Notes: generated by a model not told the origin, from the sequence alone. DNA of 64,000 nucleotides from Brachionus manjavacas (GCA_019054805.1 JAHQIY010000055.1:30600-94599), one strand, 5' to 3'; positions 30,501 through 42,800 are shown, numbered from the stretch's first letter. Made by a program: numbers and translations.

Positions 30501-31286
30501 TCAGCTAGATAGCTTAATCTCATCCAGCGTATATTCAATCAATTGTCGAGCAATCGTTCCGACTGGGGCAACGGGCGGTAACTCTTCGATCCCAAACCAG
30601 CGCGCATCACTAAGCTCACTGTAATCGGGCTTCAACTCCCCCGATTGATAGTCGGCGACAAAGCCCATCATCATGCTCGACGGAAATGCCCAAGGCTGAC
30701 TGCCAAAGTAACGAATGTTGGTCACCACTATTCCGGTTTCTTCCTTGACCTCGCGGGCAACGCACTGCTCTAAAGTCTCACCGACTTCGAGAAAACCTGC
30801 GATGACGGTGTACATACCATTACGATGCCTCGGGTGTTGCGCCAGTAAGATTTGCTGCTTGTTACGCACAGCCACAATGATACAAGGGAAGATGCGCGGA
30901 TAATGTAAGGTTCGGCAATCACCACACTGCATGGCTAATTGATTGTGATTGAGGTGATTTCGACCACCACACTGAGGGCAAAAGCGTAGACTTTGACTCA
31001 TATGTCCATACTGAATTGCCTTACTCATCAACAGAAATAGCGGCTCTGGAAAATGCAAACAATCACGCAAAGAGGTCAGCTCAAGCTCCTCAGACACATC
31101 CGCTTCATTAAGCCACATCAGCTGGCAATTCTCCCACTGCCCGACTTCAATTGCCTGCTCATGGGGTAAGTTTAAACTCTCGGCACTTCCCTTAGGCAAC
31201 TGGCCGTTTTGCAGCCAAATATCGCTTCCTGATACAACACACCAATAAGCATTCTTCGTACGGTTTGTGTCACTTTTATTCAACAT
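30501..31286 (-). CDS. nudC: NAD(+) diphosphatase / RNA deNADding enzyme NudC
   Basis: Nudix hydrolase of 261 residues that cleaves NADH and removes 5'-NAD caps from RNA. The N-terminal domain is followed by a four-cysteine zinc ribbon (CPQCGG and CGDC, near 103-122) and the Nudix box [22 protein letters not shown] (about 158-180), with the NudC-specific [11 protein letters not shown] motif after it. All key residues appear intact. Confidence 0.95.
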   Translation of the reverse strand: MLNKSDTNRTKNAYWCVVSGSDIWLQNGQLPKGSAESLNLPHEQAIEVGQWENCQLMWLNEADVSEELELTSLRDCLHFPEPLFLLMSKAIQYGHMSQSLRFCPQCGGRNHLNHNQLAMQCGDCRTLHYPRIFPCIIVAVRNKQQILLAQHPRHRNGMYTVIAGFLEVGETLEQCVAREVKEETGIVVTNIRYFGSQPWAFPSSMMMGFVADYQSGELKPDYSELSDARWFGIEELPPVAPVGTIARQLIEYTLDEIKLSS

Positions 31287-31347
31287 TGACTCACCTCTTC
31301 GCTTGCAGTTCGTCTATTTTACTGGCAATCTAAATTCATACCAGAGT

Positions 31348-31376
31348 TTGTAGTCAGTCAATTTTGAGACTATAAA
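31348..31376 (+). promoter_or_regulatory. Probable rsd promoter
   Basis: TTGTAG and TATAAA separated by 17 bases. The implied leader of about 90 bases contains a small hairpin (GATCAC...GTGATC) just before the rsd ribosome-binding site. Confidence 0.55.
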
Positions 31377-31470
31377 TTCTAGTAAGGACAAGAGGTTGTA
31401 CTCTGTACGTGCTTTGGGAGTCAAAGCGTAATGATCACCGGAGAAGTGATCCGATCATGAGGATATGGTC

Positions 31471-31959
31471 ATGCTGAATAAATTCAAACAAACACAAGAA
31501 CAATGGGGTGGCTCAAGCGAAGTCATCGACCACTGGCTCGAAACAAGACAATCACTGATTGTCGAATATTGTCAGCTGGGCTCCCTTCAACCTGCAAACG
31601 GCCACTCTAACGTCGTCGAACTTCCTTCCCCAAAACAGATCAGCTCATTCTGCGATCATGTGGTTGATTATATTTCTGAAGGCCATTTCAAAATCTACGA
31701 TATGGTGATGAAAAAATGGCAAGCAACGGGCTTTAAGACTAACAACGAAATCGACGCGACCTATGCCAAGATCGTCTTAACCACAGAACCTTTGCTTGAG
31801 TTCAACGATAAGTATGTCAGCGTTAGTGTAGATGATGAGCTCCCCAGCTTTGAGGCAGATATGTCAAAAGTAGGCGAACTACTCGAAGTGCGCTTTGAAG
31901 TGGAAGATCAGTTGATTCAACTTATCGCAGATAGCTTGGCGATTCCGCCTGGGGCTTAA
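31471..31959 (+). CDS. rsd: Anti-sigma-70 factor Rsd
   Basis: Rsd/AlgQ protein of 162 residues that binds the housekeeping sigma factor and favours alternative sigma factors in stationary phase. The N-terminus MLNKFKQTQEQWGGSSEVID and the central YCQL and VDYISEGHFKIYD segments match the family. ATG at 31471 is chosen over 31465 for its spacing from GAGG. It lies divergently next to nudC, as in E. coli, and its stop is followed within one base by a tandem-repeat array. Confidence 0.92.
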   Translation: MLNKFKQTQEQWGGSSEVIDHWLETRQSLIVEYCQLGSLQPANGHSNVVELPSPKQISSFCDHVVDYISEGHFKIYDMVMKKWQATGFKTNNEIDATYAKIVLTTEPLLEFNDKYVSVSVDDELPSFEADMSKVGELLEVRFEVEDQLIQLIADSLAIPPGA

Positions 31960-31960
31960 G

Positions 31961-32056
31961 AGCTAGAGAGCTAGAGAGCTAGAGAGCTAGAGAGCTAGAG
32001 AGCTAGAGAGCTAGAGAGCTAGAGAGCTAGAGAGCTAGAGAGCTAGAGAGCTAGAG
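31961..32056. repeat. 12 x 8-bp tandem repeat behind rsd
   Basis: Exactly twelve perfect copies of AGCTAGAG, starting two bases after the rsd stop and ending just before its terminator. It is therefore within the rsd 3' untranslated region. Perfect copies suggest recent slippage. Confidence 0.97.
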
Positions 32057-32065
32057 AATCTTGGA

Positions 32066-32093
32066 GGGTTGGCGTTTTGCGTCAACCCTTTTT
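32066..32093 (+). terminator. Intrinsic terminator of rsd
   Basis: Nine-base stem GGGTTGGCG against CGTCAACCC (one G-T pair), followed by five T. Almost the same hairpin ends coaA at 47550. Confidence 0.88.
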
Positions 32094-32110
32094 GTTTCAA
32101 TAAATTAAGC

Positions 32111-32215
32111 TGTCATCCTCAAGAACGAAGAATGAGTGAGTTGGGGATCTCTTAAAGCGAGTCTAAAAATTATGGAGATTCCCTACTCCTTCCTTCGTCA
32201 GTCTAGGGAATGACG
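32111..32215. repeat. MITE- or REP-like imperfect inverted repeat
   Basis: About 105 bases whose ends read TGTCATCCTC at the left and AGGGAATGACG at the right. The two arms, about 40 bases each, are imperfectly complementary (including CGAAG/CTTCG and GGGATCTC/GGAGATTCCC blocks), so the whole element folds into one long hairpin. It carries no coding potential. The form suggests a dispersed intergenic repeat; copy number cannot be judged from one window. A second short element follows at 32232. Confidence 0.6.
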
Positions 32216-32231
32216 ATGTATGACGTCAACC

Positions 32232-32270
32232 TTCTCTCAAAGGACGAAGTCCGTTCCCGTCTCCCGCTCT
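32232..32270. repeat. GAA-loop hairpin element, copy A
   Basis: Contains GGAC-GAA-GTCC followed by CGTTCCCGTCTCCC. It resembles the element at 47650-47682 (GGGC-GCA-GCCC then CGTTCTCGCATCTCG). Stem differences between the copies are compensatory. Confidence 0.5.
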
Positions 32271-32277
32271 CCAAAAA

Positions 32278-32304
32278 CAAAAAAGGCACCCGAAGGTGCC
32301 TTTT
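32278..32304 (-). terminator. Intrinsic terminator of rpoC
   Basis: GGCACC-TTCG-GGTGCC on the minus strand with flanking A/T pairs and a T tract, 20 bases past the rpoC stop. It ends the rpoBC operon. Confidence 0.93.
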
Positions 32305-32323
32305 GTCATTTCTTAGCTAGCGA

Positions 32324-35300
32324 TTACTCGTCTGCAGAGAAACCTGCGTTTAGTAGTGCTGCAAGGTTGTCAGTCGCTTGTTCAGCTGAAGGACCTTCTT
32401 GCTCTTCTACACGCTTAGCTTGACGATCTTGGTGGTAAGCGAAACCTGTACCTGCTGGGATTAGGCGACCAACAATTACGTTTTCTTTCAGACCACGTAG
32501 CTCATCACGCTTACCAGAAACCGCAGCTTCTGTTAGTACGCGAGTTGTCTCCTGGAACGATGCCGCAGAGATGAACGATTCAGTCGCTAGAGATGCCTTA
32601 GTAATACCAAGTAGCTCACGCTCGAAACGAACTAGCTCTTTGCCTTCAGCTTCTAGCTGACGGTTAGCAATCTTAACGTTCGCGTATTCAACCTGCTCAC
32701 CCACTAGGAACTCTGTAGAGTCACCAGCGTGCGTGATTGTACACTTACGTAGCATCTGACGAACGATAGTTTCGATGTGCTTATCGTTAATCTTAACGCC
32801 TTGTAGACGGTATACTTCTTGAACTTCGTTCGCGATGTATTGAGTCACAGCGTGGATACCACGTAGACGTAGAATGTCATGTGGAGACTCTGGACCATCT
32901 GCGATCACGTCACCACGTTCAACTTTCTCGCCTTCGAATACGTTAAGCTGACGATGCTTAGGAATCATCTCTTCGTAAGCGTCACCGCCTTCACGAGTGA
33001 TTACTAGACGACGCTTACCTTTCGTTTCTTTACCGAAGCTTACAGTACCTGTGTGCTCAGCAAGAATCGCAGGCTCTTTCGGCTTACGAGCTTCGAATAG
33101 GTCAGCTACGCGTGGTAGACCACCGGTGATATCTTTGTTACCGCCAGATTTCTGAGGGATACGAGATAGAGTATCACCCACGCCTACTTCAGCGCCGTCT
33201 TCGATGTTTACAATCGCTTTACCAGGTAGGAAGTAGTGAGCTGGCATTTCAGTACCAGGGATCATTACGTCGTTACCTGCCGCATCAACAAGTTTGATAG
33301 CTGGACGCATATCTTTACCTGCTGCTGGGCGAGCTGCTGCTTCAGTTACTTCGCTTGAAGATAGACCTGTTAGGTCATCTGTTTGACGAGAAACTGTAAC
33401 GCCATCGATCATGTCCACAAACTGGATGCGACCTGCCACTTCAGTGATGATTGGCATAGTGTGCGCTTCCCAGTTCGCTACTGTTTCACCTGCTTCAACT
33501 GCGTCGTTGTCGCCTTTAGATAGTAGAGAACCGTAAGGTAGTTTGTGTTTCTCTTTAGTACGACCAAATTCGTCGATGATAGTCAGCTCTGAAGCACGAG
33601 AAGTGATTACAAGCTTCTTATCTTTGTTGATAACGAATTTAGCGTTGTGTAGCTTAACTGTACCAGTCGTCTTAGCTTGGATGCTGTTCTCTGCTGCTGC
33701 AGTAGATGCCGCACCACCGATGTGGAACGTACGCATCGTAAGCTGTGTACCCGGCTCACCGATAGACTGAGCAGCGATAACGCCCACTGCTTCACCTTGG
33801 TTCACTAGGTGACCACGTGCTAGGTCACGACCGTAACACTGAGCACAACAACCGAAGTCTGCATCACAGGTAACTACAGAGCGCACTTTCATGCGGTCAA
33901 CTGAGTTCTCTTCCATGATCTGACACCACTTCTCATCAATTAGAGTGTTACGTGGGATCAGTACATCTTCAGTACCTGGCTTCAGTACGTCTTCTGCAAC
34001 TACACGACCAAGAGCCAGCTCAGAAAGTGCAACTTTAACGTCACCACCTTCGATGTGCGGCATCATGTCAACACCTTCATGGGTGCCACAGTCATGCTCG
34101 TGTACAACAACGTCTTGAGCAACGTCTACTAGACGACGAGTTAGGTAACCCGAGTTCGCTGTTTTCAGTGCTGTATCCGCAAGACCCTTACGAGCACCGT
34201 GCGTTGAGATAAAGTACTGAAGTACGTTTAGACCTTCTTTAAAGTTCGCAGTGATCGGCGTTTCGATGATTGAACCATCTGGACGCGCCATCAGACCACG
34301 CATACCTGCAAGCTGACGAATCTGAGCTGCAGAACCACGTGCGCCCGAGTCGGCCATCATGTAGATGCTGTTGAATGATTCTTGCTGCTCTTCTTCACCG
34401 TCGCGGTTAACAACAGTTTCAGAAGATAGGTTTTCCATCATCAACTTAGCTACGCGATCGTTGGTCGATGCCCAAATATCGATCACTTTGTTGTAGCGCT
34501 CACCCGCAGTTACAAGACCAGATTGGTACTGCTCTTGGATTTCGCGAACTTCTGCTTCCGCTTCTTCGATCTCAGTGTACTTAGCTGCTGGAACAACCAT
34601 GTCGTCGATACCAACAGATACACCAGAAAGTGCCGCGTAAGCGAAACCTGTGTACATGATTTGGTCAGCGAAGATTACAGTGTCTTTTAGACCTAGCTTA
34701 CGGTAAGCCTCGTTAAGTAGGTGAGAGATCTGCTTCTTACCTAGCTTTTGGTTAACGATGCTGTACGGAAGACCTGCTGGCACGATTTGCCATAGCATTG
34801 CACGACCGATAGTTGTATCAACCATCTTAGTCTCAGTTGTGCTGTTGCCATCTTCGTCTTTAACAGTCTCAGTGATACGAACTTTAACGCGAGCGTGTAG
34901 CTCAGCAGTCTTAGTACGGTATGCCTTCTCAGCCTCTGCTGGGCTAGCAAGGTACATACCTTCGCCTTTCACGTTGATCTTGTCACGAGTCATGTAGTAA
35001 AGACCCAATACAACGTCCTGAGAAGGTACGATGATCGGATCACCTGACGCTGGCGACAGAATGTTGTTTGTCGACATCATCAGAGTACGAGCTTCAAGCT
35101 GTGCTTCTAGAGTTAGAGGCACGTGTACCGCCATTTGGTCACCATCGAAGTCCGCGTTGTACGCCGCACACACAAGTGGGTGTAGCTGAATCGCTTTACC
35201 TTCGATTAGTACTGGTTCGAACGCCTGGATACCTAGACGGTGAAGTGTAGGTGCACGGTTCAATAGTACTGGGTGTTCGCGGATTACTTCGTCTAGGATA

Positions 35301-36529
35301 TCCCAAACGATCGCTTCTTCGCGCTCTACCATCTTCTTAGCAGCTTTGATTGTCGTCGCAAGACCACGAGTCTCTAGCTTGCTGTAGATGAATGGTTTGA
35401 ATAGCTCAAGTGCCATCTTCTTAGGAAGACCACACTGGTGTAGACGAAGGTATGGACCTACTGTGATTACAGAACGGCCAGAGTAGTCTACACGCTTACC
35501 TAGAAGGTTCTGACGGAAACGACCTTGCTTACCCTTGATCATATCAGCAAGAGATTTCAGAGGACGCTTGTTCGAACCCGTGATCGCGCGACCGCGACGA
35601 CCGTTATCTAGAAGTGCATCAACAGACTCTTGTAGCATACGCTTTTCGTTACGTACGATGATGTCCGGAGCAGCAAGCTCTAGTAGACGCTTCAAACGGT
35701 TGTTACGGTTGATTACGCGACGGTATAGATCGTTCAGATCAGAAGTCGCGAAGCGACCGCCATCTAGTGGTACTAGAGGACGTAGATCTGGCGGAAGTAC
35801 CGGAAGCACAGTTAGGATCATCCACTCTGGGTTGTTACCAGATTGAACGAACGCTTCAACTAGCTTCAGACGCTTAGTGATCTTCTTACGCTTAGTCTCT
35901 GAGTTAGTAGACTGAAGCTCTTCACGCATTTCTTCGATTTCAGCAGGCAGATCCATAGACGCAAGTAGGTCTTTGATCGCTTCTGCACCCATCTTAGCCG
36001 TGAACTCATCACCCCACTCTTCTAGACGATCCAGATACTCTTCTTCAGTTAGCATCTGAGATTTTTCTAGGTCAGTCATACCCGGTTCAGTTACTACGTA
36101 CATTTCGAAGTAAAGAACACGTTCGATATCACGTAGAGGGATATCCATTAGTAGACCGATACGAGACGGCAGTGATTTTAGGAACCAGATGTGAGCAACT
36201 GGTGAAGCAAGCTCGATGTGGCCCATACGGTCACGACGAACTTTAGTCTGTGTAACTTCAACGCCACACTTCTCACAGATAACACCACGGTGTTTCAGAC
36301 GCTTATATTTACCACAAAGACATTCGTAGTCTTTTACTGGACCAAAAATACGCGCACAGAACAGACCATCACGCTCAGGCTTGAACGTACGATAGTTGAT
36401 CGTTTCAGGTTTTTTAACTTCACCGAAAGACCATGAACGGATCATGTCCGGTGAAGATAGACCGATTTTGATTGCATCAAATTCTTCGGTCTTATGCTGC
36501 GCTTTTAGAAAGTTTAATAAGTCTTTCAC
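32324..36529 (-). CDS. rpoC: RNA polymerase subunit beta'
   Basis: Catalytic clamp subunit of 1401 residues. Visible are the N-terminal zinc ribbon ([22 protein letters not shown], about 70-90), the active-site [12 protein letters not shown] with three magnesium-binding aspartates (about 458-469), the bridge-helix/trigger-loop region around [20 protein letters not shown], and the second zinc motif [15 protein letters not shown]. Length is typical of Vibrio. It follows rpoB after 92 bases. Confidence 0.99.
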   Translation of the reverse strand: MKDLLNFLKAQHKTEEFDAIKIGLSSPDMIRSWSFGEVKKPETINYRTFKPERDGLFCARIFGPVKDYECLCGKYKRLKHRGVICEKCGVEVTQTKVRRDRMGHIELASPVAHIWFLKSLPSRIGLLMDIPLRDIERVLYFEMYVVTEPGMTDLEKSQMLTEEEYLDRLEEWGDEFTAKMGAEAIKDLLASMDLPAEIEEMREELQSTNSETKRKKITKRLKLVEAFVQSGNNPEWMILTVLPVLPPDLRPLVPLDGGRFATSDLNDLYRRVINRNNRLKRLLELAAPDIIVRNEKRMLQESVDALLDNGRRGRAITGSNKRPLKSLADMIKGKQGRFRQNLLGKRVDYSGRSVITVGPYLRLHQCGLPKKMALELFKPFIYSKLETRGLATTIKAAKKMVEREEAIVWDILDEVIREHPVLLNRAPTLHRLGIQAFEPVLIEGKAIQLHPLVCAAYNADFDGDQMAVHVPLTLEAQLEARTLMMSTNNILSPASGDPIIVPSQDVVLGLYYMTRDKINVKGEGMYLASPAEAEKAYRTKTAELHARVKVRITETVKDEDGNSTTETKMVDTTIGRAMLWQIVPAGLPYSIVNQKLGKKQISHLLNEAYRKLGLKDTVIFADQIMYTGFAYAALSGVSVGIDDMVVPAAKYTEIEEAEAEVREIQEQYQSGLVTAGERYNKVIDIWASTNDRVAKLMMENLSSETVVNRDGEEEQQESFNSIYMMADSGARGSAAQIRQLAGMRGLMARPDGSIIETPITANFKEGLNVLQYFISTHGARKGLADTALKTANSGYLTRRLVDVAQDVVVHEHDCGTHEGVDMMPHIEGGDVKVALSELALGRVVAEDVLKPGTEDVLIPRNTLIDEKWCQIMEENSVDRMKVRSVVTCDADFGCCAQCYGRDLARGHLVNQGEAVGVIAAQSIGEPGTQLTMRTFHIGGAASTAAAENSIQAKTTGTVKLHNAKFVINKDKKLVITSRASELTIIDEFGRTKEKHKLPYGSLLSKGDNDAVEAGETVANWEAHTMPIITEVAGRIQFVDMIDGVTVSRQTDDLTGLSSSEVTEAAARPAAGKDMRPAIKLVDAAGNDVMIPGTEMPAHYFLPGKAIVNIEDGAEVGVGDTLSRIPQKSGGNKDITGGLPRVADLFEARKPKEPAILAEHTGTVSFGKETKGKRRLVITREGGDAYEEMIPKHRQLNVFEGEKVERGDVIADGPESPHDILRLRGIHAVTQYIANEVQEVYRLQGVKINDKHIETIVRQMLRKCTITHAGDSTEFLVGEQVEYANVKIANRQLEAEGKELVRFERELLGITKASLATESFISAASFQETTRVLTEAAVSGKRDELRGLKENVIVGRLIPAGTGFAYHQDRQAKRVEEQEGPSAEQATDNLAALLNAGFSADE

Positions 36530-36621
36530 AATCAGCTCCTGTAAGGAGTTAAAAGGGGCTCACCCGCAAAAGTGAGCACCTTCTACCAAATAATCGCTTT
36601 TCTCAATTAAGAAAGAAGGGA

Positions 36622-39600
36622 TTACTCTTCGTCTTCTAGCTCGATGTTGATACCTAGCGAGCGAATCTCTTTCAACAGTACGTTGAACGATTCTGGCATG
36701 CCAGGTTCCATGCTGTGGTTGCCATCTACGATGTTCTTGTACATCTTAGTACGGCCGTTAACGTCATCCGACTTAACTGTTAGCATTTCTTGAAGCGTGT
36801 AAGCAGCACCGTATGCTTCTAGTGCCCATACTTCCATCTCACCGAAACGCTGACCACCGAACTGAGCTTTACCACCAAGTGGTTGCTGAGTTACTAGGCT
36901 GTACGAACCAGTTGAACGAGCGTGCATCTTGTCATCAACAAGGTGGTTCAGTTTCAGCATGTACATGTAACCAACAGTTACAGGACGCTCAAACGCATCA
37001 CCTGTGCGACCATCAAACAGCGTTAGCTGACCAGATTCTGGTAGGTCACCTAGTTTCAATAGCTCTTTGATTGATTGCTCAGAAGCACCGTCAAATACTG
37101 GAGTCGCGATCGGTAGACCACCACGTAGGTTCTTGATCAGCGTACGAACTTCGTCATCAGATAGAGACGCAACGTCTACTTTCTGACGAGTATCACCAAG
37201 ATCGTAAACTTTCTGTAGGAAGTCACGGAACTTAGCTAGCTCTTGCTGCTCTTTCACCATCTGGTTGATCTTGTCACCGATACCTTTCGCTGCCAGACCT
37301 AAGTGTACTTCTAGGATCTGACCGATGTTCATACGCGAAGGTACACCCAGTGGGTTTAGTACGATGTCAACTGGCTGACCTTTCTCATCGTAAGGCATGT
37401 CTTCAACAGGGTTGATCTTAGAGATTACACCCTTGTTACCGTGACGACCCGCCATCTTATCACCAGGCTGGATACGACGTTTAACCGCTAGGTAAACCTT
37501 AACGATCTTCAGTACGCCAGGTGCTAGATCATCACCTTGTGTGATCTTACGACGCTTAGTTTCAAACTTCTTATCGAAGTCAGCACGTAGCTCGTCGTAC
37601 TGCTCTGCTAGCTGTTCAAGCTGAGTCTGTTGAGCATCATCTTCAAGCGTTAGCTCTAGCCACTTCTTACGGTCGATAGCGTCTAGTTTCGCTTCAGTGT
37701 AACCACCGTCTAGAAGTACAGCTTTAACACGGTTTAGAAGGCCACCCTCAAGAATCTGGAATTCTTCAGTAAGGTCTTTCTTCGCTTCTTTAAGCTGCAT
37801 CTGTTCTATTTCAAGTGCACGTTTGTCTTTTTCAACACCGTCACGAGTAAATACTTGAACGTCGATGATTGTACCTGAAACAGAGTTTGGTACGCGTAGA
37901 GACGTGTCTTTAACGTCTGACGCTTTCTCACCGAAGATAGCACGTAGTAGCTTCTCTTCAGGAGTTAGCTGAGTTTCACCTTTAGGCGTTACTTTACCTA
38001 CAAGGATGTCACCGCCTTTCACTTCCGCACCGATGTAAACGATACCTGACTCGTCTAGTTTAGACAGAGCAGACTCACCTACGTTTGGAATGTCAGCTGT
38101 GATTTCTTCAGCACCAAGCTTAGTATCACGCGCCACACAAGATAGCTCTTGAATGTGGATCGTAGTGAAACGGTCTTCTTGAACTACGCGCTCAGATACT
38201 AAGATCGAGTCTTCGAAGTTGTAGCCGTTCCAAGGCATGAATGCGATACGCATGTTCTGACCAAGTGCTAGCTCACCAAGGTCTGTTGAAGGACCATCAG
38301 CAAGAACGTCACCACGTGCAACTGGTTCACCCGGCATCACACATGGACGCTGGTTGATACACGTGTTTTGGTTAGAACGAGTGTATTTAGTTAGGTTGTA
38401 GATATCGATACCTGCTTCACCAGGGATCAGCTCGTCTTCGTTTACTTTAACAACGATACGAGAAGCATCTACAGACTGGATTACACCACCACGTTTCGCT
38501 ACCGCTGTAACACCAGAGTCAACTGCGATGTTACGCTCGATACCAGTACCAACTAGAGGCTTATCAGCCTTAAGTGTTGGAACTGCCTGACGTTGCATGT
38601 TCGCACCCATCAATGCACGGTTCGCATCATCGTGTTCTAGGAACGGGATAAGCGATGCAGCGATAGATACAACCTGGTTAGTTGCAACGTCCATGTAGTC
38701 AACATGTTCGCGTGGGTGTAGGCCAGATTCACCTTTCTGACGAGCAGTGATTAGCTCTTCAGAGAATGTGCCTTGTTCAGTAAGAACAGTGTTCGCCTGA
38801 GCGATAACGTACTGACCTTCCTGAATAGCAGATAGGTAATCTACTTCGTCTGTTACTACGCCATCTACTACGCGACGGTATGGAGTCTCTAGGAAACCGT
38901 ACTCGTTACAACGCGCAAACGCAGATAGAGAGTTGATCAGACCGATGTTTGGACCTTCAGGCGTTTCGATAGGACATAGACGACCGTAGTGAGTTACGTG
39001 TACGTCACGTACTTCGAAGCCAGCACGTTCACGAGTTAGACCGCCAGGACCCAATGCAGAGATACGACGCTTGTGCGTAACTTCTGATAGAGGGTTGTTT
39101 TGGTCCATGAACTGTGACAGCTGTGAAGAGCCAAAGAATTCTTTAACCGCAGCAGAGATAGGCTTAGCGTTGATTAGGTCTTGAGGCATGATTGCATCAA
39201 GATCACCAAGGCTTAGACGCTCTTTAACAGCACGTTCAACACGTACTAGACCAACGCGGAATTGGTTTTCTGCCATTTCGCCAACAGAACGGATACGACG
39301 GTTACCTAGGTGGTCGATATCGTCCACTTCACCGATGCCGTTACGGATAGCGATAAGCTTCTTCATCACTTCAACGATATCAGTTTCGTCAAGTGTGCCT
39401 TGCTCTTGAGCATCTTCACGTTCGATAGAGCTGTTGAACTTCATACGACCAACAGTCGATAGATCGTAACGCTCTTCTGAGAAGAATAGGCTTTCGAATA
39501 GTGCTTCAGCAGCTTCTTTCGTTGGCGGCTCACCAGGGCGCATCATGCGGTAGATTTCTACCAATGCAGAAATACGATCAACAGTGCTGTCGATGCGTAG

Positions 39601-40650
39601 AGTTTCTGACATGAACGGACCGTGGTCTAGATCGTTAGTAAATAACGTCTGTAGCGCTTTGTGGCCTGCTTGAGAAAGGTTAGCTAGAGCTTCTAGGCTG
39701 ATTTCTTGGTTTGCACCAACAATGATCTCGCCAGTCGCTTCGTTGATGTAATCTTTCGATGCAACTTTGCCTACGATGTACTCTACAGGTACTTCGATGT
39801 GCTCAACGCCATCTTTTTCAAGCTGACGGATGTGGCGTGCAGTTACACGACGACCGGTTTCAACGTAAGTTTTGCCGTTTGCTTCGATATCGAATGACGC
39901 AGTTTCACCACGTAGACGATCAGGAACAAGCTCCATTAATAGAGTTTGATCTTTCACTTCGAAGTTCACCTTCTCAAAGAAGATGTCCAGGATCTCTTCT
40001 GTCGTCTTACCTAGTGCGCGAAGAATGATAGATGCTGGTAGCTTACGACGGCGGTCAATACGTACGTATAGGTTATCCTTAGGATCAAACTCGAAATCAA
40101 GCCATGAACCACGGTAAGGAATTACGCGTGCATTGTATAGAACTTTACCTGAAGAGTGGGTCTTACCCTTATCGCTGTCGAAGAATACACCTGGGCTTCT
40201 GTGCAGCTGGGATACGATAACCCTCTCGGTACCATTGATTACGAAGGTACCATTGTCTGTCATAAGCGGAATTTCGCCCATGTAGACTTCTTGTTCTTTA
40301 ATGTCTTTTACAGTACCTGCTGGCGCGTCTTTATCAAAGATAACTAGGCGTAGTTTAACGCGTAGTGGTTTTGAATAAGTTACGCCGCGGATTTGACATT
40401 CTTTAACGTCAAAAACTGGCTCACCAAGACGGTAGCTAACGTATTGCAGCTCGGAATTGCCGTTGTAGCTCTGAATTGGAAATACAGAACGGAAAGCAGC
40501 TTCAAGACCGTATTGACCTTCAGGATCCTGTTCGATGAATTTTTCGAACGAATCGAGCTGGATCGATAGCAGGTATGGAATGTCCAACACTTGTGGACGA
40601 GTACCAAAGTCCTTACGGATGCGCTTTTTCTCGGTATAAGAGTAAACCAT
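36622..40650 (-). CDS. rpoB: RNA polymerase subunit beta
   Basis: Subunit of 1342 residues. The rifampicin-binding cluster is seen as [20 protein letters not shown] followed by the [12 protein letters not shown] segment. The residues are those of rifampicin-sensitive enzymes as far as I can judge. The C-terminal [20 protein letters not shown] clamp motif is intact. It lies after the rplL-rpoB attenuator and before rpoC. Confidence 0.99.
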   Translation of the reverse strand: MVYSYTEKKRIRKDFGTRPQVLDIPYLLSIQLDSFEKFIEQDPEGQYGLEAAFRSVFPIQSYNGNSELQYVSYRLGEPVFDVKECQIRGVTYSKPLRVKLRLVIFDKDAPAGTVKDIKEQEVYMGEIPLMTDNGTFVINGTERVIVSQLHRSPGVFFDSDKGKTHSSGKVLYNARVIPYRGSWLDFEFDPKDNLYVRIDRRRKLPASIILRALGKTTEEILDIFFEKVNFEVKDQTLLMELVPDRLRGETASFDIEANGKTYVETGRRVTARHIRQLEKDGVEHIEVPVEYIVGKVASKDYINEATGEIIVGANQEISLEALANLSQAGHKALQTLFTNDLDHGPFMSETLRIDSTVDRISALVEIYRMMRPGEPPTKEAAEALFESLFFSEERYDLSTVGRMKFNSSIEREDAQEQGTLDETDIVEVMKKLIAIRNGIGEVDDIDHLGNRRIRSVGEMAENQFRVGLVRVERAVKERLSLGDLDAIMPQDLINAKPISAAVKEFFGSSQLSQFMDQNNPLSEVTHKRRISALGPGGLTRERAGFEVRDVHVTHYGRLCPIETPEGPNIGLINSLSAFARCNEYGFLETPYRRVVDGVVTDEVDYLSAIQEGQYVIAQANTVLTEQGTFSEELITARQKGESGLHPREHVDYMDVATNQVVSIAASLIPFLEHDDANRALMGANMQRQAVPTLKADKPLVGTGIERNIAVDSGVTAVAKRGGVIQSVDASRIVVKVNEDELIPGEAGIDIYNLTKYTRSNQNTCINQRPCVMPGEPVARGDVLADGPSTDLGELALGQNMRIAFMPWNGYNFEDSILVSERVVQEDRFTTIHIQELSCVARDTKLGAEEITADIPNVGESALSKLDESGIVYIGAEVKGGDILVGKVTPKGETQLTPEEKLLRAIFGEKASDVKDTSLRVPNSVSGTIIDVQVFTRDGVEKDKRALEIEQMQLKEAKKDLTEEFQILEGGLLNRVKAVLLDGGYTEAKLDAIDRKKWLELTLEDDAQQTQLEQLAEQYDELRADFDKKFETKRRKITQGDDLAPGVLKIVKVYLAVKRRIQPGDKMAGRHGNKGVISKINPVEDMPYDEKGQPVDIVLNPLGVPSRMNIGQILEVHLGLAAKGIGDKINQMVKEQQELAKFRDFLQKVYDLGDTRQKVDVASLSDDEVRTLIKNLRGGLPIATPVFDGASEQSIKELLKLGDLPESGQLTLFDGRTGDAFERPVTVGYMYMLKLNHLVDDKMHARSTGSYSLVTQQPLGGKAQFGGQRFGEMEVWALEAYGAAYTLQEMLTVKSDDVNGRTKMYKNIVDGNHSMEPGMPESFNVLLKEIRSLGINIELEDEE

Positions 40651-40818
40651 GGGGTTCCTCAGCTCGCTGATAAGTGACCCAAACTGTCTCCAATAGTTAT
40701 GAGACAGTGACTAACATCTGTTTGATTGTAGTGACATTTCATTAAGAGCTAATGAAATGTTTTTTGCTAGGAATCTGGGTGCTCAAACAGCGGAAAAATC
40801 ACCCAACCCCTACAGCGC

Positions 40819-40849
40819 AAAAAGGCCGGTGGTTATAAAACCACCAGCC
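40819..40849 (-). terminator. rplL-rpoB attenuator
   Basis: Leftward hairpin with an 11-base stem (GGCTGGTGGTT against AACCACCGGCC, one T-G pair), a four-base loop and five T, between rplL and rpoB. In E. coli, a partial terminator at this place lowers rpoBC expression relative to the ribosomal proteins. Confidence 0.9.
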
Positions 40850-40881
40850 ATTAGCCGTTAGGCTAAGAAACTAAGCAATAA

Positions 40882-41250
40882 TTACTTAACAGTAACACTT
40901 GCACCAGCTTCTTCTAGCTGAGCTTTAAGAGCTTCAGCTTCGTCTTTCTCGATGCCTTCTTTAAGAGGTGCAGGAGCGCCGTCTACTAGGCCTTTAGCTT
41001 CTTTAAGACCTAGGCCAGTTGCGCCACGTACCGCTTTGATTACAGCAACTTTGTTGCCGCCAGCAGATTCTAGGATTACGTCGAACTCAGTTTGCTCAGC
41101 AGCAGCTTCGCCACCAGCAGCGCCGCCAGCTACAACAGCAGCAGCAGCAGAAACGCCGAATTTCTCTTCCATCGCTTCGATTAGTTCAACAACTTGCATT
41201 ACAGACATTTCTGCAACTGCGTCTAGGATTTGCTCGTTAGTAATAGACAT
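40882..41250 (-). CDS. rplL: Ribosomal protein bL12 (L7/L12)
   Basis: Stalk protein of 122 residues: N-terminal dimerisation helices, an Ala/Gly-rich hinge (about 36-52) and the C-terminal factor-binding domain with [20 protein letters not shown]. It occurs in several copies per ribosome and recruits translation GTPases. It follows rplJ after 57 bases. Confidence 0.98.
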   Translation of the reverse strand: MSITNEQILDAVAEMSVMQVVELIEAMEEKFGVSAAAAVVAGGAAGGEAAAEQTEFDVILESAGGNKVAVIKAVRGATGLGLKEAKGLVDGAPAPLKEGIEKDEAEALKAQLEEAGASVTVK

Positions 41251-41307
41251 AACAATTCTCTTTTAAATCAACAATAAGTTTATTAAGCAACCAGAAAAAA
41301 GCAAGGC

Positions 41308-41802
41308 TTATGCCGCAGCTTCTTCTTTTTGGTCGCGTAGTGCAGCGATAGTACGTACCAGCTTGCCTGCAGAAGCTTCTTTCATGCACATCATTAGGCG
41401 TGCGATAGCTTCGTCGTAAGTTGGTAGTGTCGCTAGTACTTCAGCGTCAGTTAGCGCGCCTTCAAATGCAGCAGCTTTGATCTCGAAGTCAGTGTTCTCT
41501 TTAGCGAAGTCTTTGAAAAGACGCGCTGCAGCACCTGGGTGCTCGTTAGAGAATGCGATTAGCGTAGGACCAGTGAAAGTGTCAGTTAGACACTCGTAAT
41601 CAGTACCAGCTACCGCACGACGCATTAGTGTGTTACGAACAACTCGTACATAAACACCCGCTTCACGAGCTTGTTTACGTAGAGAAGTCATCGCGCCCAC
41701 TTCAACGCCACGAGAATCAGCTACAACTGCAGAAAGTGCACCGCTGGCAGCTTCGTTGACTTCAGCAACAATTGCTTTTTTGTCTTGAAGGTTTAAAGCC
41801 AT
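41308..41802 (-). CDS. rplJ: Ribosomal protein uL10
   Basis: Stalk-base protein of 164 residues that binds 23S rRNA and carries the L7/L12 dimers. The ATG at 41802 ([15 protein letters not shown]) has an AGGAG ten bases upstream; a longer in-frame extension runs into the regulatory leader and is rejected. Autoregulated through that leader. Confidence 0.98.
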   Translation of the reverse strand: MALNLQDKKAIVAEVNEAASGALSAVVADSRGVEVGAMTSLRKQAREAGVYVRVVRNTLMRRAVAGTDYECLTDTFTGPTLIAFSNEHPGAAARLFKDFAKENTDFEIKAAAFEGALTDAEVLATLPTYDEAIARLMMCMKEASAGKLVRTIAALRDQKEEAAA

Positions 41803-41811
41803 CTTGGATTT

Positions 41812-42000
41812 ACTCCTGGTTGTCGTTACACCACTCACTATTATCACAACAGTGAGAGCTATTGAGGTGCTTCCCAGAAGAAAGGTAACTATTTACATAG
41901 AGCTTTCTGTCAGTTCGGGCACCATCTACGTAGGGAAATTAAGTTTACAAAAAGCAAACACCTACGGTCTTGGACGGAGACTGGGTCATAATTCAGACTA
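41812..42000 (-). promoter_or_regulatory. L10 leader (autoregulatory mRNA structure)
   Basis: The rplA-rplJ interval closely resembles the E. coli L10(L12)4 binding leader. It keeps the landmarks CTCCGTCCAAGACCGTAGGTG, then AACTTAATTTCCCTACGTAGA, in which GTAGGTG/CCCTACG stems can pair, and an AGGAG ribosome-binding site at the end. Excess L10-L12 complex binds here and blocks translation of rplJL. The boundaries are approximate. Confidence 0.82.
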
Positions 42001-42091
42001 AATTCAAACGAATTTAATGAACCAAAGTTCAGCCCCAACCACAAATATTAGGCGCAGAATTATACACTAATTCCACACCTAAGCAAATTTA

Positions 42092-42796
42092 TTAGTTTGC
42101 TAGAGTGTTCAGGCTAGCCTGATCAACAGCAACACCAGCACCCATTGTAGTAGAGATGCTAACCTTCTGTAGGAATGTACCCTTAGCAGAAGACGGCTTA
42201 GCTTTCTTCAGAGCAACTAGAAGAGCTTCTAGGTTCTCTTTGATCTGCTCAGCAGAGAAGTTTGCTTTACCGATAGTAGTGTGGATGATGCCGTTCTTGT
42301 CGTTACGGTAACGAACCTGACCAGCTTTAGCGTTCTTAACTGCTTCAGCAACGTTAGGAGTTACAGTACCAACTTTAGGGTTTGGCATAAGACCGCGAGG
42401 ACCTAGGATAGTACCTAGTTGACCTACAACGCGCATTGCATCTGGAGAAGCAACAACTACGTCGAAGTTCATTTCGCCTTTCTTAACTTGCTCAGCAAGA
42501 TCTTCCATACCAACGATGTCTGCGCCAGCTTCTTTAGCTGCTTCAGCGTTTGCACCTTGAGTGAACACTGCAACGCGGATTTCGCGGCCAGTACCGTGAG
42601 GTAGTACAGTTGCACCACGTACGTTCTGGTCAGATTTACGAGCATCGATGCCTAGGTTAACAGCAACGTCTACAGACTCAACGAATTTAGCAGTAGCTAG
42701 TTCTTGAAGAAGAGCAACAGCTTCGTTGATTTCGTATTCTTTAGTTACGTCAACTTTTTCGCGGATAACGCGCATGCGCTTAGTTAGTTTTGCCAT
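42092..42796 (-). CDS. rplA: Ribosomal protein uL1
   Basis: Protein of 234 residues that binds the mobile L1 stalk of 23S rRNA and, when in excess, its own mRNA. The central signature [12 protein letters not shown] is present. It begins four bases after rplK. Confidence 0.98.
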   Translation of the reverse strand: MAKLTKRMRVIREKVDVTKEYEINEAVALLQELATAKFVESVDVAVNLGIDARKSDQNVRGATVLPHGTGREIRVAVFTQGANAEAAKEAGADIVGMEDLAEQVKKGEMNFDVVVASPDAMRVVGQLGTILGPRGLMPNPKVGTVTPNVAEAVKNAKAGQVRYRNDKNGIIHTTIGKANFSAEQIKENLEALLVALKKAKPSSAKGTFLQKVSISTTMGAGVAVDQASLNTLAN

Positions 42797-42800
42797 GATC

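Noticed and set aside
31961-32056. Possible CRISPR-like array
   Set aside because: It is a direct tandem of an 8-base unit without spacers, and no cas genes are present. The 7-base array behind coaA is rejected for the same reason.
32220-32423. A 67-codon rightward open frame at the rpoC 3' end
   Set aside because: It spans the rpoC terminator and the antisense of rpoC, with no coding features.
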